DNA of 64,000 nucleotides from Albirhodobacter sp048262715. GTDB taxonomy: Bacteria; Pseudomonadota; Alphaproteobacteria; Rhodobacterales; Rhodobacteraceae. This document shows positions 33,559-41,714 of the stretch, piece after piece. Under the pieces are notes generated by a model. It made no database searches and was not told the DNA's origin. It saw nothing but the letters and a program-made list of their open reading frames with translations. A program made the position numbers and the translations under genes. Each line of letters opens with the position of its first letter. Within the stretch, counting starts at the first letter, position 1. The stretch covers positions 186,001-250,000 of the forward strand of contig JBLXEV010000004.1 of NCBI GenBank assembly GCA_048262715.1, read 5' to 3'.

Positions 33559-33574
33559 TTGACCAGATGGTCAG
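33559..33574. promoter_or_regulatory. RutR-box-like operator before the nucleoside importer operon
   Basis: TTGACCA-GA-TGGTCAG matches the E. coli RutR box TTGACCA-N2-TGGTCAA at 13 of 14 defined positions. The left half (TTGACC) could be a -35 element, with CTAATT downstream as -10, so binding would block transcription. It lies about 125 bp before the BMP gene. Confidence 0.6.
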
Positions 33575-33699
33575 ACTCGGGCCCTAATTCAGGTGGGATG
33601 CGGGCGCCTCAACGGCTCGCCAATGGCTGCTTCGCGCGGCAAAACCGCCTCGTGCGGTGGATGCGTGTGCGGGCGATAACGAATGACCGGGAGATACCA

Positions 33700-34689
33700 A
33701 TGACCCTGATGAAACGAATCCTCGGCGCGGCGGCGACGCTCGCGCTCACCGCAGGTGCGGGCCTCGCGGAGCCTGCCCTGATCTTCGATCTCGGCGGCAA
33801 GTTCGATAAGAGCTTCAATGAGGCGGCCTATAACGGTGCGGAGCGCTGGAAGAAAGAAACCGGCGGCAGCTATAAAGAGCTGGAACTGCAATCCGAAGCC
33901 CAGCGCGAGCAGGCCCTGCGCCGCCTTGCGCAGCAAGGCTCCAACCCGATTGTGATGACGGGCTTTGCGATCGCGGATGCGCTCAATGTGGTGGCCCCCG
34001 ATTATCCCGATACCAAGTTCGTCATTATTGACGAGAAGGTCGATCAGCCCAACGTGCTGTCGATCAAATTCTCGGAGGAAGAGGGCTCGTATCTCGTTGG
34101 CGTTCTGGCGGCTTCCGCCTCGAAAACCGGCACTGTCGGCTTCATCGGCGGGATGGACGTTCCGTTGATCCGTCGTTTCGCCTGTGGCTATGCGCAGGGC
34201 GCGAAGGCGACCAACCCTGATGTTAAAGTCGTGCAAAACATGACGGGCAGCACCGCGGCTGCGTGGAACGATCCGGTCAAGGGCACCGAACTGACCCGCG
34301 CGCAAATCTCGCAAGGGGCGGATGTCGTCTTTGCGGCGGCTGGTGGCACTGGGATCGGCGTGTTGCAGACCGCAGCGGATGAGAACATCCTGTCGATTGG
34401 CGTCGATAGCAACCAAAACCATCTGCATCCGGGCAAGGTTCTGACCTCGATGCTCAAGCGCGTGGATAATGCGGTTTATGACGCCTTCACGGCGGGCGAG
34501 GCTGTCGAGCCGGGTTATCGTCTGATGGATCTCGCCTCGGGCGGCGTGGATTACGCGCTGGACGAGAACAATGCCGCTTTGATCACCGATGATATGAAGG
34601 CGGCTGTGGACGCGGCAGCGGCTGGCATCAAGGACGGTTCGATCAAAGTCCATAACTACGAAACCGACAGCACCTGCCCCGTGGAATAA
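33700..34689 (+). CDS. BMP-family substrate-binding protein of a nucleoside ABC importer
   Basis: A 329-aa periplasmic protein with signal peptide MTLMKRILGAAATLALTAGA (to about residue 23) and no lipobox. The mature part begins EPALIFDLGGKFDKSFNEAA, the typical PnrA/BMP ligand-site opening, with GVDSNQNHLHPGKVLTSMLK in the second lobe. PnrA-type proteins bind purine nucleosides. The operon continues with the ATPase, two permeases and purine nucleoside phosphorylase, which supports a purine nucleoside ligand. ATG at 33700 follows GGGAG. Confidence 0.92.
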   Translation: MTLMKRILGAAATLALTAGAGLAEPALIFDLGGKFDKSFNEAAYNGAERWKKETGGSYKELELQSEAQREQALRRLAQQGSNPIVMTGFAIADALNVVAPDYPDTKFVIIDEKVDQPNVLSIKFSEEEGSYLVGVLAASASKTGTVGFIGGMDVPLIRRFACGYAQGAKATNPDVKVVQNMTGSTAAAWNDPVKGTELTRAQISQGADVVFAAAGGTGIGVLQTAADENILSIGVDSNQNHLHPGKVLTSMLKRVDNAVYDAFTAGEAVEPGYRLMDLASGGVDYALDENNAALITDDMKAAVDAAAAGIKDGSIKVHNYETDSTCPVE

Positions 34690-34692
34690 TTC

Positions 34693-36270
34693 ATGGTGAC
34701 GGGCGATTCCCAAGGGCGGCAGGCAACTGCCGCCCCGACCGCGCAGATGACTGCCGCGCCAGCGATTGAGCTGCGCGGCATTTCCAAGGCTTTCGGGCCG
34801 GTTCAGGCGAATAAGGATATCTCGATCCGCGTGATGGCGGGCACGATCCATGGGATCATCGGCGAGAATGGCGCGGGCAAATCGACGCTGATGTCGATCC
34901 TCTACGGGTTCTACAAAGCCGATGCGGGTGAGATCATCATCCATGGCAAGCCGACCCAAATCCCCGATAGCCAAGCCGCGATCCGCGCGGGTATCGGTAT
35001 GGTGTTCCAGCACTTTAAACTGGTTCAGAATTTCAGCGTGCTCGAGAATATCATTCTGGGCGCGGAAGACGGGCCGCTCCTGCGCCCCTCGCTGGCGAAA
35101 GCGCGCCGCGTGTTGGCGGATCTGTCGCAAGAATACGAATTGGATGTCGATCCCGATGCGCTGATCGAAGATCTCTCGGTGGGGCATCAGCAGCGGGTGG
35201 AGATCCTCAAGGCGCTTTATCGCAACGCCGATATTTTGATCCTGGACGAGCCGACGGGTGTGCTGACGCCAGCCGAGGCGGATCACCTGTTCCGCATCCT
35301 TGGCAACCTGCGCGCGCAGGGCAAAACCATCATCGTGATCACCCATAAGCTGCGCGAAATCATGGAGATCACTGATACGGTCTCGGTGATGCGGCGTGGC
35401 GAGATGACGGCGACGGTCACCACCTCGGAGACCTCGCCCGAGGAATTGGCGGAGTTGATGGTCGGGCGGAAAGTCCTTCTTAACGTGCCGAAACACCCTG
35501 CAAAACTGGGCGATGAGGTGCTCAGCATCGATGGGCTGCGGGTGATCGATGGCGATAAGGTCGAGCGGGTAAAGGGCATTTCCCTGACGATCCGCGCCGG
35601 CGAAATTCTCGGGATCGCGGGTGTTGCGGGCAATGGCCAATCCGAGTTGCTGCAAGTGCTCGGCGGATTCCAGAAGGCAACCGGCACGATCCGCGTGAAT
35701 GGCACGGAGATCGATTTGAGTGGCAAGCATTCCGATGGCCGCTCCCGCCGTGCCCGCGGCATCGCCCATGTGCCCGAAGATCGTCAGTCACTCGGGCTGA
35801 TTATGGATTTCTCTGCATGGGAAAACACCGCATTTGGCTATCAGGATGATCCGGCGTATCGCTCTGGTTTGCTGATGGATAACGAGGCTTTGAAAGCCGA
35901 TACCGCTGGCAAGATGGAGCGTTTTGACGTGCGCCCACCGATTGCGGAGCTTGCGGCGAAGCATTTCTCCGGCGGCAATCAGCAAAAGATCGTGCTGGCG
36001 CGTGAGATCGAGCGCAATCCGGCGCTGCTGCTTGTCGGGCAACCGACGCGGGGCGTCGATATCGGCGCGATTGAATTCATCCACCGCCGGATTGTCGAGT
36101 TGCGCGATGCGGGGGCGGCGGTTTTGCTGGTCTCGGTGGAACTCGATGAAATCATGTCCCTTTCGGATCGGATCCTCGTGATGTTTGACGGCAAGATCAT
36201 GGGGGAACGCGATCCGAAAGCCACCAATGAGCGCGAGCTGGGCCTGCTGATGGCAGGGGTAGAGGGCTAA
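34693..36270 (+). CDS. Nucleoside ABC importer, double ATP-binding protein
   Basis: A 525-aa protein with two fused ABC ATPase domains. The first has GENGAGKST, the signature LSVGHQQRVEI and ILDEPTGVLT. The second has a degenerate P-loop GVAGNGQSE, signature FSGGNQQKIVLARE and LLVGQPTRGVD. The lost second Walker A lysine is usual in sugar/nucleoside importer ATPases of this class, so only one site should hydrolyse ATP. It starts 3 bp after the BMP gene and its stop overlaps the permease start. Confidence 0.93.
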   Translation: MVTGDSQGRQATAAPTAQMTAAPAIELRGISKAFGPVQANKDISIRVMAGTIHGIIGENGAGKSTLMSILYGFYKADAGEIIIHGKPTQIPDSQAAIRAGIGMVFQHFKLVQNFSVLENIILGAEDGPLLRPSLAKARRVLADLSQEYELDVDPDALIEDLSVGHQQRVEILKALYRNADILILDEPTGVLTPAEADHLFRILGNLRAQGKTIIVITHKLREIMEITDTVSVMRRGEMTATVTTSETSPEELAELMVGRKVLLNVPKHPAKLGDEVLSIDGLRVIDGDKVERVKGISLTIRAGEILGIAGVAGNGQSELLQVLGGFQKATGTIRVNGTEIDLSGKHSDGRSRRARGIAHVPEDRQSLGLIMDFSAWENTAFGYQDDPAYRSGLLMDNEALKADTAGKMERFDVRPPIAELAAKHFSGGNQQKIVLAREIERNPALLLVGQPTRGVDIGAIEFIHRRIVELRDAGAAVLLVSVELDEIMSLSDRILVMFDGKIMGERDPKATNERELGLLMAGVEG

Positions 36271-37358
36271 TGGAACATCTTCCGAAATGGGCCGACGTGG
36301 TCCTGATTCCCGTGCTGAGCCTGCTCACCGCTTTTCTGATTTCCGGCGGGGTGATCTTGGCAATTGGCGGCGATCCGATTGAGGCGATCAAAGTCATGGT
36401 CGATGGGGCGCTCGGCTCGTCCTATGGCTGGGGCTATACGCTCTATTACACGACCTCGTTCATCTTCACTGGCCTTGCGGTCACCGTCGCCTATCATGCG
36501 GCGCAGTTTAATATCGGTGGTGAGGGGCAGGCGCAGCTTGGCGGGCTGGGCGTAGCGCTTGTTTGTCTCGCGCTGCCTTGGCCGCATTGGACGGTGGCGC
36601 TGCTGGCCGCGAGCCTTGGCGCCGCGCTGTTCGGCGCGGCATGGGCGGCGATTCCCGCGTGGCTACAAGCGCGGTTTGGCAGCCATATCGTGATCACCAC
36701 GATCATGTTCAACTATGTCGCGGCCTCAGTGCTGATCTATTTCCTCTCAGATGTGCTGCGGCCTGTCGGGCAGAGCGATCCGGCCTCCGCACGCTTCCCG
36801 GTGGGGGCGAAACTGCCCAGCCTGCATGATGTGCCGATCCTGGGCGCGCTGTTTGATGCGCGCACGCCGGCGAATATTTCGTTCTTCATCGCGGTCATCG
36901 CCTGTTTCGGCGTCTGGCTTTTGCTGTTCCGCTCCAAGCTGGGCTATGAGATCCGCGCCTTTGGAAAATCCGAATCCGCCGCGATCTATGCGGGGATTTC
37001 GCCGACCAAGGTGATCATGGTGTCGATGCTGATTTCCGGCGCTTTGGCGGGGATGATGGCGATCAACAATGTCATGGGCGAGAGTGAGCGGCTGGTGCTG
37101 AACGCCTCTGAGGGGGCAGGCTTCATCGGGATCGCGGTCGCTTTGATGGGCCGTAATCACCCGCTGGGCGTGGCCATTGCGGCATTGCTTTTCGGCTTTC
37201 TCTATCAGGGCGGTGCGGAACTGGGGCTTTGGACGACGATCCCGATTGAGTTGCGGATCGTGATTCAGGGCCTCGTGATCCTGTTTACGGGCGCATTGGA
37301 CGGGATGATGCGGATGGTTGTCGCGCGGATCTTCGGGCTGGTGAGGGGGCGGGCATGA
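36270..37358 (+). CDS. Nucleoside ABC importer permease 1
   Basis: A 362-aa BPD_transp_2 family permease with about ten membrane helices; it shows FNIGGEGQAQLGGLGVAL, a hallmark of BMP-linked permeases, and RAFGKSESAAIYAGISPTKV, the cytoplasmic coupling loop. ATG at 36270 overlaps the ATPase stop by one base (TAATG). It pairs with the next permease to form the channel. Confidence 0.92.
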   Translation: MEHLPKWADVVLIPVLSLLTAFLISGGVILAIGGDPIEAIKVMVDGALGSSYGWGYTLYYTTSFIFTGLAVTVAYHAAQFNIGGEGQAQLGGLGVALVCLALPWPHWTVALLAASLGAALFGAAWAAIPAWLQARFGSHIVITTIMFNYVAASVLIYFLSDVLRPVGQSDPASARFPVGAKLPSLHDVPILGALFDARTPANISFFIAVIACFGVWLLLFRSKLGYEIRAFGKSESAAIYAGISPTKVIMVSMLISGALAGMMAINNVMGESERLVLNASEGAGFIGIAVALMGRNHPLGVAIAALLFGFLYQGGAELGLWTTIPIELRIVIQGLVILFTGALDGMMRMVVARIFGLVRGRA

Positions 37359-38323
37359 GCTACGTTGAACTGATCGCGATCCTCGATTCCACATTGCGCC
37401 TTGGCACGCCTTTATTGCTGGCCTGTCTGGCGGGGCTGTTCTCTGAGCGCGCAGGGATTTTCGATATCGGGCTGGAAGGCAAAATGCTGGCCGCTGCGAT
37501 GGCCTCGGCCGCGGTTGCGGCTCTGACGGGATCGGTCTGGATCGGCCTGTTTGCCGGGATTGTCGCCTCAATGCTATTCTCGCTCATGCACGGGCTGGCC
37601 TCGATCACCTTCCGTGGCAACCAGTTGATCTCCGGTGTGGCGCTGAATTTCCTCGCCTCCGGCCTCACAGTTCTTGTCGCGCAATCGCTGTTCCATCAGG
37701 GCGGCCGCACCCCGCCACTGACGGGCGACGCACGCTTCAACCCGATCACCTTGCCCTTCGCGGAAGAGATCGCGGGCGTGCCGATCCTCGGCCCGCTTTA
37801 TTCCACCGTGCTTTCGGGCGACGCGATCCTTGTCTATGTCGCGCTTGCGGCGGTTCCGGCGAGCTGGTGGCTGCTCTATCGCACTCGCTTCGGGCTGCGG
37901 TTGCGCGCGGTGGGCGAGAACCCTGCGGCGGTCGATACGGCGGGGATATCCGTGGTGCGGATGCGCTACGCGGCGGTGATGATCACGGGCGTGCTCTGCG
38001 GCTTGGCAGGGGCCTATATGTCCACCGGATTGCAAGCAGGCTTTGGCAAAGAGATGACGGCGGGGCGCGGCTATATCGCGCTAGCGGCACTGATCTTCGC
38101 GAAGTGGAAGCCGTTTAACGCGCTGGGCGCTACGATGTTCTTCGGCTTCTTGCAGGCGATGGCGCTGCGCCCCGATGTCGTCGAGCGGTTGATGCATGTC
38201 TCGGTGCCGGTGCCCTTCCTTGATGCTTTGCCGTATTTGCTAACCGTCGTTGTTTTGGCGGGGATGATGGGGCGCGCGATTGCACCGCGCGCGGGAGGAG
38301 AACCCTATGTCAAAGAGCGCTGA
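37355..38323 (+). CDS. Nucleoside ABC importer permease 2
   Basis: A 322-aa BPD_transp_2 permease. It has ERAGIFDIGLEGKMLAAAMA near the N-terminus and RLRAVGENPAAVDTAGISV as coupling loop. ATGA overlap (37355-37358) with permease 1 and a 17-bp overlap with the punA gene show coupled translation of the whole operon. Confidence 0.92.
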   Translation: MSYVELIAILDSTLRLGTPLLLACLAGLFSERAGIFDIGLEGKMLAAAMASAAVAALTGSVWIGLFAGIVASMLFSLMHGLASITFRGNQLISGVALNFLASGLTVLVAQSLFHQGGRTPPLTGDARFNPITLPFAEEIAGVPILGPLYSTVLSGDAILVYVALAAVPASWWLLYRTRFGLRLRAVGENPAAVDTAGISVVRMRYAAVMITGVLCGLAGAYMSTGLQAGFGKEMTAGRGYIALAALIFAKWKPFNALGATMFFGFLQAMALRPDVVERLMHVSVPVPFLDALPYLLTVVVLAGMMGRAIAPRAGGEPYVKER

Positions 38324-39110
38324 GCTTGTTCGTCTGATCCAGGCACGGGCAGGGATCGAGCCACCAACCATCGGGCTGGTTCTGGGATCTGGCCTCGGGC
38401 ATCTGGCCGAGGCGGTTGAGGGCGTGTCGATTGACTACGTCGATCTCGACGGGTTTCCTCATGCCGGGGTCTCGGGGCATAATCCGAAACTGGTGATCGG
38501 CGATCTGGAGGGGGTGCGTGTCGCGGTGTTTGGCGGGCGCGCGCATTACTACGAGCGCGGCAATCCGGCAGAGATGCGGGTGCCGCTCGAAGTCCTCAAA
38601 GGCTTGGGCTGCGAGCAGCTTTTGCTCACCAACGCGGCGGGATCCTTGCGCGAGGATATCCCTCCGGGAGATTTGATGCTGCTGGAGGATCATATCAATT
38701 TCGCGGGGAATAATCCGCTGATTGGCGAGCCCAGCGATGCGCGCTTCGTGCCCTTGGGCGATGCCCATGATGCACAGATGCGGGCCGCGCTGAAGGCGAG
38801 TGCCGAGGCCGAGGGGATCGCGCTGAAAGAAGGCGTCTATTGCTGGTTCTCCGGCCCCTGCTTCGAGACCCCCGCCGAAATTCGCGCGGCGAAGATCCTA
38901 GGCGCGGATGCGGTGGGGATGTCCACCGTCCCTGAGGTGATCCTCGCGCGGTTCCTCGGGCTGCGGGTCGCGGCGGTGTCGGTGATGACGAATATGGGCG
39001 CGGGCCTCTCGACCGAGGCGATCAGCCATGAGCACACCAAGGCGATGGCGCCTCTAGGGGCCGCAAAACTGGAGCGGATCTTGCGGCATTTCCTGCGCGG
39101 GATGGTTTGA
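38307..39110 (+). CDS. punA: Purine-nucleoside phosphorylase (trimeric class)
   Basis: A 267-aa PNP that splits inosine/guanosine-type nucleosides with phosphate. Phosphate-site GSGLG (about 25-29), GGRAHYYERGNP, and MSTVPEVI are conserved in the trimeric (class I) family. Being the last gene of the importer operon indicates that imported purine nucleosides are used at once as ribose-1-phosphate and base. ATG at 38307 follows GGGAGGAG and sits inside the end of permease 2. Confidence 0.92.
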   Translation: MSKSAELVRLIQARAGIEPPTIGLVLGSGLGHLAEAVEGVSIDYVDLDGFPHAGVSGHNPKLVIGDLEGVRVAVFGGRAHYYERGNPAEMRVPLEVLKGLGCEQLLLTNAAGSLREDIPPGDLMLLEDHINFAGNNPLIGEPSDARFVPLGDAHDAQMRAALKASAEAEGIALKEGVYCWFSGPCFETPAEIRAAKILGADAVGMSTVPEVILARFLGLRVAAVSVMTNMGAGLSTEAISHEHTKAMAPLGAAKLERILRHFLRGMV

Positions 39111-39182
39111 GCGCAGAGAGCTGTTTGACACCTCGCGCAAGGCGGGACACAGTGGGTTAACACGCCTCACCGGACAGCTTGA

Positions 39183-40103
39183 ATGCAAATCTATCTGCCC
39201 ATCGCCGAAGTCTCGGTTAGCGCCTATAGCCTCTTGGGGATTGGCGGTGTCGTGGGCCTGCTTTCGGGGCTGTTCGGCGTCGGTGGCGGGTTTTTGATCA
39301 CGCCGCTTTTGTTCTTCATCGGGATCCCGCCTGCGGTGGCGGTGGCGACGGGGGCCAATCAGGTTGTGGCCTCTTCCGTCTCTGGCGTGCTCGCGCAGTT
39401 CAAGCGCAAGGCGGTGGATGTGCCGATGGGGCTGGTGCTGCTGGTGGGCGGGATGATCGGCTCTGGCCTCGGGGTCTGGGTGTTCAACCTGCTGACTGCG
39501 CTGGGGCAGATCGACCTCGTCGTGCAGCTTTCTTACGTGATCTTCTTGGGCTCGATCGGGCTATTGATGTTCCAAGAAAGCCTGCGCGCCCTGACCCGCA
39601 AGCGCAAACCCGGCGGTGCACGGCGCAAGCTGCACACGCATAGCTGGGTGCATAACCTGCCGTTCAAGATGAAATTCCGCGCCTCCGGTCTCTATATCTC
39701 GGTGATCCCGCCGCTTTTGGTAGGGCTTGTCGTCGGGGTCCTGGCCGCGATCATGGGGGTAGGCGGCGGGTTCATCATGGTGCCCGCGATGATCTACCTG
39801 CTCGGGATGCCGACCAAGGTTGTGATCGGCACATCACTGTTCCAGATCATCTTTGTGACCGCCTTCACCACCTTCATGCATGCGATCACCAACCAATCGG
39901 TTGATGTGATGTTGGCGATGATGCTGATCGTTGGCGGCGTTTTGGGCGCGCAGATCGGTTCCCGCCTTGGGGCAAAGCTGAATGCGGAGCAGCTTCGCAT
40001 CCTCCTCGCGCTTTTGGTGATCGGGGTGGCCGTGCAAATCGGGCTAGATCTCCTGCTGAAGCCGGATGAGCTCTATTCTCTTCAACAAGTGGGAGGGGAA
40101 TGA
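39183..40103 (+). CDS. TauE/SafE-family anion exporter
   Basis: A 306-aa membrane protein with about eight helices and the family's twin glycine-rich repeats GLLSGLFGVGGGFLITPLLF and VVGVLAAIMGVGGGFIMVPA. TauE/SafE proteins are linked to export of sulfite or organosulfonates. It is followed at once (ATGA overlap) by a TIGR02186 gene, a pair seen across alphaproteobacteria. The substrate is unproven. ATG at 39183. Confidence 0.88.
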   Translation: MQIYLPIAEVSVSAYSLLGIGGVVGLLSGLFGVGGGFLITPLLFFIGIPPAVAVATGANQVVASSVSGVLAQFKRKAVDVPMGLVLLVGGMIGSGLGVWVFNLLTALGQIDLVVQLSYVIFLGSIGLLMFQESLRALTRKRKPGGARRKLHTHSWVHNLPFKMKFRASGLYISVIPPLLVGLVVGVLAAIMGVGGGFIMVPAMIYLLGMPTKVVIGTSLFQIIFVTAFTTFMHAITNQSVDVMLAMMLIVGGVLGAQIGSRLGAKLNAEQLRILLALLVIGVAVQIGLDLLLKPDELYSLQQVGGE

Positions 40104-40909
40104 TGCGCGTTGGATCTCGTTATCTTCTGCCCTTCGCATTGGCCTTATTTATCTGCCCTGCGTCCGTGCATGCGCAGGAGCAGGACGTAACGGATACCCC
40201 CGCCGCCGAAACGGTTGTGGCGGGCCTATCGCAAGAATCCATCGGCATTAATGCAAATTTCGACGGTTCCGCGATCATGATCTACGGGGCGGTAAAACGG
40301 ATTGCCCCGATCCCTGACAGCCAACTCGGGGTAATCGTCACGCTGGAAGGGCCAAGCGCGCCTGTGATGATCCGCAAGAAATCGCGCCAGATGGGGATCT
40401 GGATCAATACAGAGTCCGTCGGCATCGCCGCCGTGCCAAGCTATTACGCGGTCGCGAGTTCGGCACCCTTGAGCGAGATCCTGACGGAGCGCGAAGACCA
40501 GCAAGAGCGGATTTCGCCGAAATTCGCGCTGCGGGCGTTTTCTGGGCCGCTCGAGGTGGAAGATGCGCGCCCGTTTACCGAGGCCTTGCTGCGGATCCGC
40601 GAGGCTGAGGGGCAGTTTAGCATCGTCGATTCCGGTGTGCAGGTTCAGCAAGATACGCTGTTCCGCGTTGATTTTGATCTCCCTGCCAACCTCACCGAAG
40701 GCGATTACAAAGCGCGGGTATTCCTGTTGCGCAATGGCGAGGTCATCGACCGCCACCGCGCCGCGATCTATGTGCGCAAAGTCGGGCTGGAACGGTGGCT
40801 CTATTCCGCCTCACGCGAGCAGCCGTGGCTTTACGGGCTGATGGCGCTTGTTCTTGCCGCGTTTTCGGGCTGGCTGGCTTCACAGATCTTCCGTTTGATC
40901 CGCAACTAG
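40100..40909 (+). CDS. TIGR02186 family membrane protein
   Basis: A 269-aa protein with a signal peptide (to about residue 25), a periplasmic beta-rich domain, and one C-terminal transmembrane helix (about 244-264). It matches the alphaproteobacterial TIGR02186 group, of unknown function, by ESIGINANFDGSAIMIYGAV and VPSYYAVASSAPL. It overlaps the TauE gene by 4 bp, so the two probably work together, perhaps as an accessory of anion export. ATG at 40100 or 40103. Confidence 0.85.
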   Translation: MMRVGSRYLLPFALALFICPASVHAQEQDVTDTPAAETVVAGLSQESIGINANFDGSAIMIYGAVKRIAPIPDSQLGVIVTLEGPSAPVMIRKKSRQMGIWINTESVGIAAVPSYYAVASSAPLSEILTEREDQQERISPKFALRAFSGPLEVEDARPFTEALLRIREAEGQFSIVDSGVQVQQDTLFRVDFDLPANLTEGDYKARVFLLRNGEVIDRHRAAIYVRKVGLERWLYSASREQPWLYGLMALVLAAFSGWLASQIFRLIRN

Positions 40910-40933
40910 CTGCGGAGCAAACGGCGCGCGCTT

Positions 40934-41452
40934 TCACGGGTTCTCGTCCAACAAACGTTGCAAGTCAAAATGGGAGTTGCGCATTTTGAGATTGCCTTGC
41001 GCGTCGCGCGGCCACTCATCTTGCGGGCGGTCACGGTACAGCTCAACCCCGTTTTGATCGGGATCGCGCAGGTAGATTGCCTCTGAAACCCCGTGATCTG
41101 CTGCCCCGTCCAACGTGATCCCCGCGGCCAGAACGCGGCGAAGCGCATCCGCGAGGCTCGCGCGATCAGGGTAGAGGAAGGCGGTATGGTACAGCCCCGT
41201 TGTGCCGGCCGCGGGCGGGGTGCCGTTACGGCTCTCCCATGTGTTCAGGCCGATATGATGGTGGTAGCCGCCAGCGCCAAGAAATGCAGCTTGATCGCCC
41301 ATGCGTTGCTGGACCTCAAACCCGAGAACGCCTGCGTAAAACGCGATGGCCCGATCAAGGTCGGCGACTTTGAGGTGAACATGGCCTATCCGCGCTGCGG
41401 GGTGGACGGGCCGGGCTTCGGCTTGGGCATTTGCCGTGGTGTTCGTTTGCAT
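40934..41452 (-). CDS. VOC-family (glyoxalase/dioxygenase-like) protein
   Basis: A 172-aa vicinal-oxygen-chelate protein. It has IGHVHLKVADLDRAIAFYAG at the start of the fold, HHIGLNTW (metal His) and FLYPDRASLADALRRVLAAG, ending DPDQNGVELYRDRP with the metal-binding Glu. It resembles the CatE-like catechol dioxygenase/glyoxalase group. The reaction is not predictable. ATG at 41452 has AAAGGTGG upstream. It converges on the TIGR02186 gene. Confidence 0.87.
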   Translation of the reverse strand: MQTNTTANAQAEARPVHPAARIGHVHLKVADLDRAIAFYAGVLGFEVQQRMGDQAAFLGAGGYHHHIGLNTWESRNGTPPAAGTTGLYHTAFLYPDRASLADALRRVLAAGITLDGAADHGVSEAIYLRDPDQNGVELYRDRPQDEWPRDAQGNLKMRNSHFDLQRLLDENP

Positions 41453-41714
41453 GATTGCCACCTTTGTTGAGTGCGCGCGCAGGCGTCGGAGCCTGCATCC
41501 TTCCCAGATGATATAGCAGCATCGGGCCTCTGCGCGCAGGCGCACGGGCGCGCAGCCTCTGTGCGAGGCGGAGCACACAGCAGGATTTCGCCAAACGCGC
41601 CACGCCAGATCCCTGCGGTGCTTGTGGAAATATCGCTGTGCGCGTATTGATTTATTACGCTGTGCGGTGATTTGACGCCTGTCATCGGCAGTTTTGGCGT
41701 CGTGGGGATAGATA

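Noticed and set aside
33589..35769. A 726-codon open frame on the minus strand
   Set aside because: Antisense to the BMP gene and importer ATPase, with no recognisable domain.
33700..38323. Ribose or other sugar ABC importer
   Set aside because: The binding protein is of the BMP/PnrA type, and purine nucleoside phosphorylase is in the same overlapping operon, which favours nucleosides.
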